Assembly: GCA_018350325.1 (NCBI GenBank)
Contig: JAEVLN010000022.1
Coordinates: 248,001 to 312,000, forward strand
DNA from: Globodera rostochiensis
Lineage: Eukaryota; Nematoda; Chromadorea; Rhabditida; Heteroderidae
Length of the DNA: 64,000 nt
Direction: 5' to 3'
Position 1 is the first letter of the stretch. Every line of letters begins with the position of its first letter. Below the pieces are notes generated by a model that made no database searches, was not told the DNA's origin, and worked only from the letters and a program-made list of their open reading frames with translations. Made by a program: the position numbers and the translations under genes. This document shows, piece after piece, positions 12,226-22,964 of the stretch.

Positions 12226-15200
12226 TCAGAATAAAACAGTCAAAACAATACGTCTTTTCGTTTTAATGAAAAGCAAAAACGATTTTGATAAATTGCTCCG
12301 TTTGTCATTACCGTTTATCGGTGTTAATTAATGCTTTAATGAGACTATTTTTAACTTTAGCTTTTCTAAGAGCAATTTTTAATGAAAACTTTTGAATTTA
12401 TTGTAAAATGTTCAAGCCGGATTGCTTTTGAAGGGTTTATATGTAAAGTAAGGAGGGCGAATGTTGGATAGTGAGTGATGCGGTGAATGAGTGAGTAAAA
12501 GGGCCTCCTGGCGACGAGCGTCGGGAGAGATTTGGACGGGAGGCGGTGGGGGGGGGCGTCTCCCGCCGGTCCATCCGTCTTTTGTCCCCTCAGGTGAAAT
12601 GATACTGGTGGGTGGGTGGTCCGGGGGATAGAAAGGGTCTGCTGGGCGTCAATTTATCCCACCCCGGGGGTTTAAGCCCAAAGGGCTGTTTTGCTGTTTT
12701 TACTTATAATTTAACACCCCCAACCAAATCAAAGCTTCTCCCCGCCCGTCCTTGTCTTGCCAACCGATCGAGTTGGTACTTCCGAATTACTCTCACCAAA
12801 GGTGCAACACGGCCCACCAAAAAACAAAAATTGTCCAACAACCCAAAGATTCGACGGACCCCCCAAAGGTGGGCGGGCGGCATTGGAGAATGCCCTTCCC
12901 CTCCCCCCCCCCCCCATCACTCAACTCAATCTTCGTCTCGCTTCTACACAAATCGAATCTTCTGCCTGACCCGTTGCATAGACCTCCCTCAACAGCCTGA
13001 CCCAAAACATCCCCTCCAGGGCTAAGGATGAACAGACGCGGAGAAATGGAAGATCGGCGGCGGGTGGTGGGGGAATGGGCCCTCAGATTGGCCGTTTCCC
13101 CCCTCTGGGCATAAAGAAGGCCATTTATTTTGGAGCAGCACAAAGACAACATTTTATGTCTGTCACTTGCCGATTTTGTCCATTTATCCTTCGCAGTGGA
13201 CGAGCTTCTTTTATTGCTTCAGTTCGAAAGTTGGAAATATTTCAAATTTTAAGTAAATTGTTGGCATTTGCTCTTTTGGGATCGGAGAATGGCAGCGATG
13301 GCACTTTTAGTGAAAACTGATTGATCGAAAATCTCAGTAAATTTAAATGTCCATTAAGGGCAAATTTTCAGCCTTTTCACGAAGCGAGCCAAAAGAGATC
13401 AAATTTCGATGGCCAACAAACAGAGCATTTGGGAACGTAAAAGTAATAGCAAATTGGCCAAAGACGCCGCAGGGAAAGAAAAAGTGATAAACGAAGGTAA
13501 TGGACAATAAAATAGTGAAGAATAAATGTTCTTTCCGTTCATTCCAATATAAAATGTGCAACTCGAAAATGTTGCAATTCTTTGACATTTGAGAGATCGT
13601 TCAGAAAAGCCATAAGTGCCGAGAAAGTAATGAGCCAACTTACTTCTTTCGGGAAAAATTTGTCGAATATTTTTTCGCCAAAATTCGTAACTTAGTGCAC
13701 AGCTTCGTGGTTGGGAGGGATTATTTTTAGCACTTATTAAGAGACAGATTAATTGCCCCAAATGCATTATTTTTGTTGTCATATTTAGCCTGTTGCTTGA
13801 GTGAATCCATTAGCCCGTTTAAATGAAGTCCCCCGGGGGGAGGGTCCAAAGAAACGAAAGCCCATGGCCCGGAAAGCATCCAAAGTGGTGGGCAAGGGCA
13901 ACAAAATAACTGCTGGACTTTGTGAGAAGGGGAAAATATCACCAGAGATTCTCAAAGTTGGCAAGTTTTTGATTTAAAACAAAAAATTTTTTTACGCAAT
14001 TAAGCTCAAAAAATTAAATTTATTCTCACCATTCTAATTTATTAAATTTTAAAACTTATAATAAAAGAGAGAGGAATTTTAAAGAAAAAGAACTTTCACA
14101 CCTTTCCCTTTGAACTTTGACTTATTTGTTAGTTTACTTTCATTTTCAAAGCTTCTGGCAAGCCGAAAGCGATGGACGTTGGTTGGTTGGTCGGGATTGA
14201 GTTGAGTCGAGTCGAGATTGGCTGTTCGGTTGCCGACTCATTTAATGGCATGCCGCGGCTGAGTTCATTTGGAATTCCAACTTTACTTGACGACCCAAAT
14301 CTTTTGTTTTCATTTAAGAGCATAAATATATTTAGAAAAGTAATTGTTAGTCTTTCAAAAAGTATAAATTCGATTCTCCCGCCGTCAATTTGTCGGTGGC
14401 AAAAGAGCAAAAACCCTGAAGCAGTCAAATCAAAGAATAATGCCAAAAAAACAAAAAGCTTCTTCATTAATGGGGACGTTTTTTCAATTATTTCCTTTTG
14501 TTGGTGGCGGAAATTAGTCAAATTTGCACCGATCGCCGCCCCACCAAAACAAAGTTCGGCCGCCGCCTCGCCCATTCACCGCACAATTATTCATTTATTA
14601 ACCCAACCAAAATCATTTAAATTTCTTTACAATTAAAATTGTTCTTTCGGCCGGCCGCCCCACACGCGCCGATTAAATTTGTGAATTTACACTTTTCTCC
14701 AACTCAACTCGCAACCGTTCGCCGTACGCCGCCAGTAACAAACAAAAAATTTACTCGCAAAATTGCAAAAAAAATAATAAAACTTTAATTTGCACAACAA
14801 AAAAAAGTAATTAAGGTCATTTGGGGGAGTTGCGCGGCCACTTCCCTCCTCGCCAAAGTCTTTAAATAAATTTAGGCACTTCAGCAATCAATCGCCGTGT
14901 CTTGGGGGTAGGGGGGGGGGGGTTACTGGGGGGGGGTGGGGTACTGGGGGGGGGGGGGTTACTGGGGGGGGGGGGGGGGTACTGGGGGGGGGGGTTACTG
15001 GGGGGGGGGGGGGGGGTTACTGGGGGAAGGGGGGGGGGATTGCTTGGAGGGGGGGGGTTACTGGGGAGGGGGTACTGGGGGGGGGGGGGGAAGTTGCTGG
15101 GGAAGGGGGGGGGGGATTGCTGGGGGGGGGGACGCTGGGGGGGCTTAAACTATCGCAACAATTCCGCCTTAAGCGTTCTTTAACAGACTGATCCAATTGT

Positions 15201-15497
15201 TGGCGCCCATTTCCTTCGTACTCATTAAGCTGGCGCTAATTTTTCCTTAGACATTGATCACAAATCAGCACATATTTTAAGACCGCCCATTCGAAGATCA
15301 TTTTCAGTTTAACATAGTGACGGAGTTGCGCAGTCGACGGTTAATTTTTTCATTTAATAATTCTTTTATAAACTTATTAGTGGTAATTGCGCTGAGCATT
15401 CTCTCCCCACAAAATTCATCATAAAAACTATAAATATTATTTTTTAACTTTATGAATTTCTTATAATTTGCAGAAAACAAATACAAATTTGTTCAAA
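12226..15497. other. 3.3 kb divergent intergenic region
   Basis: Lies between the divergently oriented GGT and elongase genes. It contains G/C-rich low-complexity DNA at 12530-13090 and AT-rich DNA at 13950-14100. Open frames of 120-155 codons at 12612-13025 and 14129-14636 overlap on opposite strands and resemble no protein I know. The segment 14902-15140 is a G-run array, listed separately. Confidence 0.5.
14902..15145. repeat. G-run array (GGGG...TTACTGG)
   Basis: About 240 bp made of long G runs separated by TTACTGG, GTACTGG or ATTGCTGG. It is strongly strand-asymmetric and has high G-quadruplex potential on the plus strand. Run lengths are probably unreliable in the assembly. Confidence 0.9.
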
Positions 15498-17290
15498 ATG
15501 TTGTTCGACCTTTTCAATTCGTTTGAAAAATACCAGGAAAACAGCACGCGGAATATGAACTCTGCCTACAAACATAAGTGAGTGCGTCAATGACTAGATC
15601 AGATCAAATGTCTGATCTGATCTGATCAGCTTCTTAAGACGGGGGACGGGCTTAAAGTTCTGAATTTACTCGACTCGATCGGTCGCTTCAAAGTTAAAAA
15701 ATTATTATTTTTGTTTTACAATTCCCTCGGGGGCTATTTTGGTGAATGGACCAAAATCATTTTTTATTCATAAAATCTCTCTCTGATTAAACTATTATTG
15801 CTAATAAACTCAAGTCGCGACGAAATATTTTAGGTTTCAATTTCCCTACGAACGCATTGAAGACCCTACCGGCATGACTTTGCTGTTCCAAAATAATTGG
15901 CATCACACCATCACGATTGGCGTTCTGTATTATATAATTGTAATTTAATTAATTGTCAATTTCTGTTAATTAACTTAATTTGCAAAGATTAAATCCATTG
16001 AATGGGCAATGCGCGATAGAAAGCCGTTTGATCTTCGCAATTATTTGTCCGTTTGGAACATGGCTTTGGCGGTATTTAGCATTTGTGGGACGATTCGAAT
16101 TGCCGAGGTTAACACTTTTTAATTAATAATAATTAATTAATAATTAAATATAATGGCTTTTAGGAGTCACTTACCAATTTGCTGTCCGAGGGCTTCACTT
16201 ACACAATTTGTCACACGGTCAATTGCCGCGGCCCCAGCCCATTTTGGGCACTTCTCTTTTTCTATTCGAAAATTGCCGAATTCGGCGACACTCTTTTTAT
16301 TGTTTTGCGCAAGAAAAGGTCCTTTTATTCCCAAAAAAGTCACTTTTCAATAACCATTTAAAGGCTCATTTTCCTCCATTATTATCACCACGCGGCGGTC
16401 CTCGTTTATTCGGCCCATTCCGGTAATATTTTAATTTATTTTAATATTTTATTAATTTGTAACAAAAAATGAATGATTTCCGGTAATATTTTAATTTATT
16501 TTAATACTTTTATTAATTTGTAACAAAAAATGAATGATTTCCGGTAATATTTTAATTTATTTTAATACTTTTATTAATTTGCAACGAAAAATGAATAATT
16601 TCCGGTAATATTTTAATTTATTTAATACTTTTATTAATTTGTAACAAAAAATGAATGATTTCCGGTAATATTTTAATTTATTTTAATACTTTTATTAATT
16701 TGTAACAAAAAATGAATGATTTCCGGTAATATTTTAATTTATTTTAATACTTTTATTAATTTGCAACGAAAAACGAATGATTTCCGATAATATTTTAATT
16801 TATTTAATACTTTTATTAATTTGTAACAAAAAATGAATATTTTGTGGCAGTTTAATTCAACTCAAAAATTCCCCCGCCCCACCGAAGGTGCCGAACACAC
16901 CGCCGCCTCTTCGCTCTTTCTGCCAATGAATTTCTTCGCACATTCGCTGATGTATTCGTATTACGCCCTCAATTCGTTGGGCTTCAAAATGCCGCGATGG
17001 TTTGCAATGGCCGTAACCATCGTCCAGACGACCCAAATGCTCTGTGGCGTGGCCATCACGGCGGTTGTGTTCAAGTTGAAGGTCTTCGACGGGGCGAGGT
17101 CAACAAATTCGAACGCATTTTTTTTCATTTCGATATTTGGGGATTCAGATGCCAACAGAGCATGGGCAACCTGTACTTGGCCATATTCCTCTACTCGACC
17201 TTCGCCGTTTTGTTCATCAAATTCTTTTATGCGGCGTATTTGAGGAAGGAAAAGCGAAGGATCGCTGCGGAACAAAAGAAAGTTGAGTGA
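15498..17290 (+). CDS. Very-long-chain fatty acid elongase, ELO family
   Basis: Six or seven exons. Exon 1 (15498-15577) begins MLFDLFNSFEKYQ and splices in phase to FPYERIEDPTG. Family marks follow in order: IKSIEWAMRDRKPFDLRNYL, KIAEFGDTLFIVLRKKR, the catalytic histidine box in LHYYHHAAVLVYSAHS (HxxHH, just before 16421), then NFFAHSLMYSYYAL and CQQSMGNLYLAIFLY. Several hydrophobic spans fit a multi-pass ER membrane protein. The C-terminus (RKEKRRIAAEQKKVE) is lysine-rich, which may help ER retention. ELO enzymes condense malonyl-CoA with long-chain acyl-CoA. The exon following the histidine box is separated from it by an intron filled with a donor-copying minisatellite. Confidence 0.93.
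16416..16840. repeat. 60-61-bp minisatellite at the elongase splice donor
   Basis: The motif TTCCGGTAATATTTTAATTT recurs about every 60-61 bp (CCGG at 16420, 16480, 16541, 16602, 16662, 16723; CCGA at 16784). The first is the true exon end/donor (CATTCCG then gtaatatt). Five intronic copies keep the CCGGTAAT junction and the last has CCGATAAT. Confidence 0.9.
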
Positions 17291-17828
17291 GCGAGGCCAA
17301 AGACGTTATAAATTAAATATTCTCAAATTCCCCCCCCCAAATTAAATTAAAATATTTTCACATTCCCCCCCCCCCCAAATTTTCATTAAAAAATTAAATA
17401 AAATATTCTCAAATTCCCCCGCCCAAATTATTAATTGCATTTGCCCCTCTGACGGTTTGCTAATTTATATTACGCATCAAATTCCCCTCCCCCCACTTTA
17501 AACAAATTCAAATGGCCATCGTTTTGGAATTAATTACTGAAGTCAATGAAATTTAACCTATCGACGAAACAAACGAAATGAATTAGTTTTTATCGGCTGA
17601 AAGAGCCGACGCAAATTCAGTGTAATTTTTCGCCAATATCTGACGCAAATTATTTCGCAATTTTTAAACCAAAAAAAGACCTTGAAATTTGTACAAAAAA
17701 GTGAGTCTAACTTAAAAATTCTTTCAAATAAAAAAGTTGGAAATGTAAATGAAAATAATAATAATTTTTTGTGAGAGTTTATTGGTGCAAATTATCGAAA
17801 TTGTCTAAAGTCGTCACCAAAATCGCTG
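17291..17828. other. Convergent intergenic region
   Basis: AT-rich with C runs, including three degenerate copies of an AAATTAAATAAAATATTC-like segment with a C tract near 17310-17430. No gene is seen. It separates the convergent elongase and ionotropic receptor genes. Confidence 0.5.
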
Positions 17829-19960
17829 TTAAAATCCGCCAATCTCCGTGCTCACTTCGTGCTCACAATCAGCCATTGTCGGCCTCCGACTCTCCACCGT
17901 ATTCCTCCAGCCGCCCTCTACCGTATTGATCCTTTGGTCCAATTGTTTGGCCAATCCGCTAATTGCCAAAGGGAATGCCAACACGGGACCGAGCAGCACA
18001 ATGCGCAGTTTTTGTCTGTAGATCAGCTGTTGCTGCTTGTTGTAGTACGAACTCTCAATGCAAAAGGCCAAAATGGACAGCAGCGAACCGATGGAGAACA
18101 GACAAAAAATGCCAAACATTGCCACAAGATCTGCACATCAGAAAATGGGGCTTTAGCATTTTAAGTCCGTGCTAACTGTGCCACCTAACGGCTTCATCTC
18201 CGGGTTCTCTCCTCGCCCGCTCCGTTGAACATGTTGCTTATTATAGAAGCGGGTTGCTTTATCCTTCCTGAACAATTGCTTTAAATGCTCCCTCCTCAAG
18301 CAGTTCATTCATTCATTCATTACCCACTGCATTCCTCGGGACGGGCGCTTTCGTCAAATCGGTACCCGTACAGCATGTACTTGCGATATGTGCGACGGAT
18401 AAAGTCGCGATTCATCACAATGGCTTTGTTCTTAATTTAAATTTAAATGAAACATTCGGCAAAAATTTGCTAAACAAGCGCGGGTAAAATTGGCGAATTT
18501 TTGAGGAACACGAAATGGGCCGGCATTAGTGGCAATCCGTCGCTTATGAGCGCAAAATTGCACCGACTGCGCACGTGGACCTAAAAATTTATTGTATTTA
18601 TGCCGAAATCGCTTTTTATTAATCGGTAAAGCTGCTGATTTGACCCAAACAAATGCGTTCTTGCCATGGTCATGCTGTTCTCCTGTATTGGCGAAATGTA
18701 GCCACCCTTCTCCACCATGTTGACCGCCTCCATTACGTTTTTAGTCTCCACAATATTTTCCCCAATGGCCGCCCTCAATGACATTTCGTAGGAACTGTTG
18801 GCCATCAGAATCTCTTCAAAATACCTGCAATTTTTTGTTTATTTATTAGTGAAAATAACAATTTGGCCTTTACCAGCTGTGTTTGTAGTTAGTGACGAAT
18901 TGGTACTGTTTGCGTGCCACCAATTTGATCATTTCGCCGGCGTTTGTGAAGGGATTGTTGGGCGGTGGTTGAAGCAGAGAGGAAAGCAGCAAAGTTTGAT
19001 ACATGTCCATCAGCAGACGACACTGCACCACCGTGAACACCAGCAAGGAGAAGTTGCCTAAACGGGTTAAGCTTTTGATGCAAATGAATGGCCACTTTCT
19101 AAATAGCCCCCCCCCCGCCTCAATAGACACAAATCCATCCAACCCGCCGCCGTAATGAAGTCGAAGCTGTCCGGTTGGTAGAGTTGGAAACGGACCAACT
19201 TCCAAACGACCTCAACAATTACATTTTGCCATTTTCGCCTTTCTCTGGCCTGGCCTTCTTCGACCTGCATTTTGCTGTAAGGCTTTCGGTTGGTGGTCAT
19301 TTTGGCCTCCATTTTGGTCAACCAAATGCAGTAAAGCGACTGCAACACCAGCATCAGCCCCAACGCCACCCAAGTGGACAGTCCGTAGGGCGAAAAAGTG
19401 TTCCACATTCGGCTCGAGAAGTCCATGACGCGGGCGTGCACCAAATAATATAATTGGGACTGAAATTGAGAATTATTATGAAAGTTCGCAAAGTGCTTAC
19501 GCTGGTCACTGGGTAGCTGAACGAAAAGTATTTGGCCCTTTTGTCCGTGTATTGGAAGAATTGGCACACGGTGTCGATGCTTCCATTGTAAATCATTCCA
19601 AAAATGCCGTCCCACGTCCCATTCACCTGTTAAGCCGGGTGATTTGGACCAATTTTTGCGGACTTTCCCCCCTCCCCCTCACAAATTTGCCCCAATTGAC
19701 GTGTCCGACGACGTTATTATAATCAATTGGATCAATTTTTAAGTGCATGAACTCGGCCAAGTAACCAATTACCTGAAAGTTTACAAAAATAGTGCAAAAA
19801 CAAAATGATAAAATTGGACCTCCGCACACCATCCCGGAAAGGGACAGGCCAAAGTCGGGTGAAGAGTCGGGAACTTTCTGCAATTGTCAAACGTTTCGGG
19901 CGGAGTCCGCGTGAACAACACGCGAAGCCTTTTACTTTGCTGATTTGAGTAATCGATCAT
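17829..19960 (-). CDS. Divergent ionotropic receptor, glutamate-receptor-like ligand-gated channel
   Basis: Seven or more exons, read right to left. The first (from 19960) starts MIDYSNQQSKRLRVLFTRTP and continues PFPGWCAEV, then YLAEFMHLKIDPIDYNNVVG, the first lobe of a ligand-binding domain. Next come GTWDGIFGMIYNGSIDTVCQ and YFSFSYPVTSVSTL, typical of this fold. A membrane segment (STWVALGLMLVLQSLYCIWL), a pore-region candidate, and a third hydrophobic span (FSLLVFTVVQCRLLMDMYQT) follow. The second lobe contains ANSSYEMSLRAAIGENIVET. The last exon carries a final membrane helix (VAMFGIFCLFSIGSLLSILA) and a cytoplasmic tail ending EVSTEIGGF. It is too divergent to call AMPA/kainate/NMDA type. 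Nematode iGluR-like/IR proteins are the nearest class I can suggest. No clear signal peptide is visible, so an upstream exon may be missing. Confidence 0.78.
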
Positions 19961-20320
19961 TTTTTGGTTAATTATTCTAAAATATTAATTACTAAACCAA
20001 GATCTATTTGATTATTTTATAAATATTAAAAATTGTAAATTATTTGAATTTATTTAAAAGAATCAATAAAAACATTTCATTGTCAATGAGAATTTGGGCG
20101 CGGCCAAATTTAATGGGAAAGCCCAACAAAAAGGACGTTGAAAATAATATGATGAATAAATATATCGAATTTCCGTTTCAAATGTTTGCATTCTTTTCTA
20201 TTTTGGACAATTTGGAAAGGCTCAGAATTATGGAGAAAACATAAAATAATTAATTATTTATTTGATTATGAGTAATTGAGTAATTATTGACGAAAGTCTG
20301 TCGAACAATCCATTCATTCA
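19961..20320. other. Short AT-rich intergenic region
   Basis: No gene recognised. A short open frame at 20044-20244 (+) is AT-driven and has no supporting features. Confidence 0.4.
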
Positions 20321-21320
20321 TCAACATTTCATCTTCAACATGGTGAGCACGTAAAACAATTTGTCCCGGTCCTCCCCGTTCAGTTTGAGCCCTTCGACGG
20401 CCTCCAGTCGCTGACAATTCTCCCAATGCTTCATGTCCATATTCAATACAATTGCCTTTCTCAATTATTTTATTTGTTTTCTAATTTTATGCACCTTCAA
20501 CTTTTGCTTCGCTTTTCTGGCCATTGGGTCCCGCGAAATTTTGGCCATTTTCAGTCGTTGCAGTAACTGTTTTCGTATTCCGTGCTTTGCCTTTATCACT
20601 TCAATGGCCATTAACTGAAAATATTTTCAAACGGCGATAAATTTATGTAAAAAAATAAATTTTAATTCAAATAAAAAACATTTAAACAACTCTTCGCGCG
20701 TTCTTTCGCCCCGCACCCCCAAAAATCACTTGCGTTAGTCGACCTTTTGCCCGTCCTGTTCGAATCCCTGCGCGAATTCGACAAAATTTTGTTCGAATTC
20801 GGCGTCCGTCTGCAGCCCGTCGGCAACCATTTGCAGTGCCTGTTCGCGCCGTCTCTCGTCTAAAGCGGCCGTCAGCTGTAAAAAGGCAGCGACAAAGTGA
20901 AGAAATGGTTGGCCCGGCAACACGGAGCCCAATTGGCACATTCGGTCCAACAATGCCATGCCAATCGCCTCAAATTCGGTGAATTAACGGCATACCACCA
21001 ATAAATGTTCCAGAAGTTACTTAAGACTCGAGACTTACTCTGGAATTTAAAAGTTTTAAATTTGTTCAAACCTTTGTTTCATTTGGCAATTTGGAGACAA
21101 ATTCGTTTAACTTTGCGATTCTTTGCGACTCGCTCAGTTTTGGGTCGTTGTTAATGTTGTGGAATAAATTGCGATTTGGGGGGCTTAACGAGGCGACGAA
21201 AGTGACCACGTCGTTCAGAAAGTCCGGTGGAAAGGCGTCATGGCAATTTTTGCCAATTTCGGCGAAAGTTTCGGAGGGATGGCAAAGGGCCAACAAAAAT
21301 AACAAAAAAAGGTGGCACAT
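20321..21320 (-). CDS. Small secreted helical protein, possibly SXP/RAL-2-like
   Basis: Starts at 21320 with a clear signal peptide (MCHLFLLFLLALCHPSETFA) followed by CHDAFPPDFLNDVVTFVASL and LFHNINNDPKLSESQRIAKL. Later exons give PFLHFVAAFLQLTAAL and DAEFEQNFVEFAQGFEQ, a basic helix near 20490-20620 (KAKHGIRKQLLQRLKMAKIS), and a C-terminus NCQRLEAVEGLKLNGEDRDK...LKMKC ending at 20321. It is predicted mostly helical and extracellular. The pattern of F/L at helix positions and N-x-x-x-L-S/T resembles the nematode SXP/RAL-2 family (DUF148), but no diagnostic motif is certain. An orphan secreted protein is equally possible. Exon borders in the middle are approximate. Confidence 0.55.
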
Positions 21321-21996
21321 TTTCGAAAAAAAGTAAAGTAAATTGAATTGAATTGAATTGATTTGAATTGAATTAGTTTTGTGTCAAATTGATGAAATAT
21401 GAGGGGACAATAATAAATGGAACACAAAACAACACAAACCAGTTTTTTGAACAAATTGCCTCCGGGGGAACGACCAAAAAATGGCCGGTCCTTTGGGAGC
21501 GGGCGGCCCATTCCCGAAACTGTCGGAACATTGCCAAAAAATGTGTTTATTAAATCATTTTGATAATATAATTCAATTTTATGTTATTTAATATTCTTAC
21601 ATTAAACAATAATTTATCGACCTTTAATTCCTTTCATTACAGACAATACAATTCAATTATAGAAAAGTATGGGAATGAATGAATAAAGTCAAATTGCTTC
21701 GAATGAATGAAAAAATGGAATAAATTAAGATAATTAATGTAAAAGACATGAAACAGAATCTGGTGTGTCCAAAAATCGAAAATTAATTAATAAAACAAAA
21801 TGAAAATGAATTATAAAAGAACAAAAACCGTAAATGTTAATGGGACGTGGGACGGGGGGGGGGGATCAAAAAGCGATTTAATTAAATGGGAGACAATTTC
21901 AGATTTTGTGATTCGCTCGGAAAACCTTTTCCTCTGACTCGTCGCAACCTAAAAGCACAGAGATAGTTAGTGTAAGGACAAAATCCCCCCCCCCCT
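21321..21996. other. AT-rich intergenic region
   Basis: Contains a short GAATTGAATT microsatellite near 21340-21375, an AT-rich segment and a G run at 21857. No gene recognised. Confidence 0.4.
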
Positions 21997-22964
21997 TTAA
22001 GCCTCCTCACAAAAGGAATCCAAAAAAGTGTCGTCGCAGCCCTCCCCGGAACAACATTTGTCCACAATGCCTTTTGCCCGTTTCAATCTCAGCGAACGCT
22101 TTTGCTGAACAGCGCCGGGGGCGGTGGCTTTTCTTCTTTGAATTCGGTGGAAATTTTGCAAAAACTTATCATCAATTGTTGTTGAAAGCCAAGCGAAGTG
22201 TCGGCCGAAGACGGCTAAAGACGGATGGCATTTTTAAATGCTTTCTCAGACACGGTACTTTTGATTGATACGGTATTTATAAGGACAACAGTTACAGTCG
22301 TTACCCGTTCTGCTGTTGTCGGCAACGACTTGTGGGAAGAAAAGTGGGAGGGTTGTTGACAGAGCGGTCCATTTCGGCAGGCGTATCCAAAGCGGGGGAA
22401 AGCGCCTTTCACTGGCGCGCTTCGTTTGCACTGGCGCAAAATTGGAGGCCCCGTGCAGACACGGGCCTTTCATGCCTAGAAGTTCAGTAATTTGGTAGGG
22501 GACGACGGGGGGGAGGAAGGGGGGAGGGGAAGGGGGGGGGAAGGGGGGGAAGGGGGGGGGAGGGGGGGGGGGAAGGGGGGGAAGGGGGGGGGGGTGAGGA
22601 CGGGGTCGACGGACGGACGGGGGGGCGGAGACGGACGGGGGGGTTGAGAACGGGGGGGCGGAACAGGGGAGGGGTCGACGGACGGACGGGGGGGCGGAGA
22701 CGGACGGGGGGGTTGAGAACGGGGGGGCGGAACAGGGGAGGGGTCGACGGACGGACGGGGGGGGGGGGGTCGGGGCGGACGGGGGGGGACCTCTCCCTCT
22801 GAGAATTCTTTTTGTAATTAATTACCCTCTTTGGTGCAGACCCTCTTTAGTTCGCTGGTCAGGACCTGACCGCACAGTCTTCTGGACATTGTCGTCGGGT
22901 GAAGGGAAGCGAAAAAGCCCAGAAAGAAGAAACAGCACACCGCGGACGAGGGGAAGAAGTTCAT
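21997..22964 (-). CDS. Insulin-like peptide precursor
   Basis: Two exons joined in phase. Exon 1 (22964-22826) starts MNFFPSSAVCCFFFLGFFAS, a signal peptide, and then gives the B chain RRLCGQVLTSELKRVCTKE with two cysteines 11 residues apart as in vertebrate insulin. Exon 2 (22214-21997) gives a connecting peptide with basic cleavage sites (QRRK, QQKR, LKRAK) and the A chain GIVDKCCSGEGCDDTFLDSF then CEEA. The six cysteines fit the insulin fold. The spacing between the CC pair and the next Cys is four residues rather than the three of vertebrate insulin. The phase-1 intron after the B chain matches the position of the second intron in insulin genes. The 611-bp intron is mostly G-rich repeats. 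It is presumably a secreted DAF-2-type receptor ligand; agonist or antagonist cannot be told. Confidence 0.9.
22500..22800. repeat. G-rich repeat array in the insulin-like gene intron
   Basis: About 300 bp of near-uninterrupted G runs with A/C interruptions. A unit of about 74 bp built on GTCGACGGACGGACGGGGGG occurs about three times (22604, 22674, 22742). It lies wholly within the intron between B-chain and A-chain exons, so transcription of the gene runs through the C-rich strand. Confidence 0.9.

Noticed and set aside
14902..15183. Gly/Trp-rich open frames across the G-run array
   Set aside because: Produced by the G homopolymers. Two overlapping frames are equally open and neither has splice or homology support.
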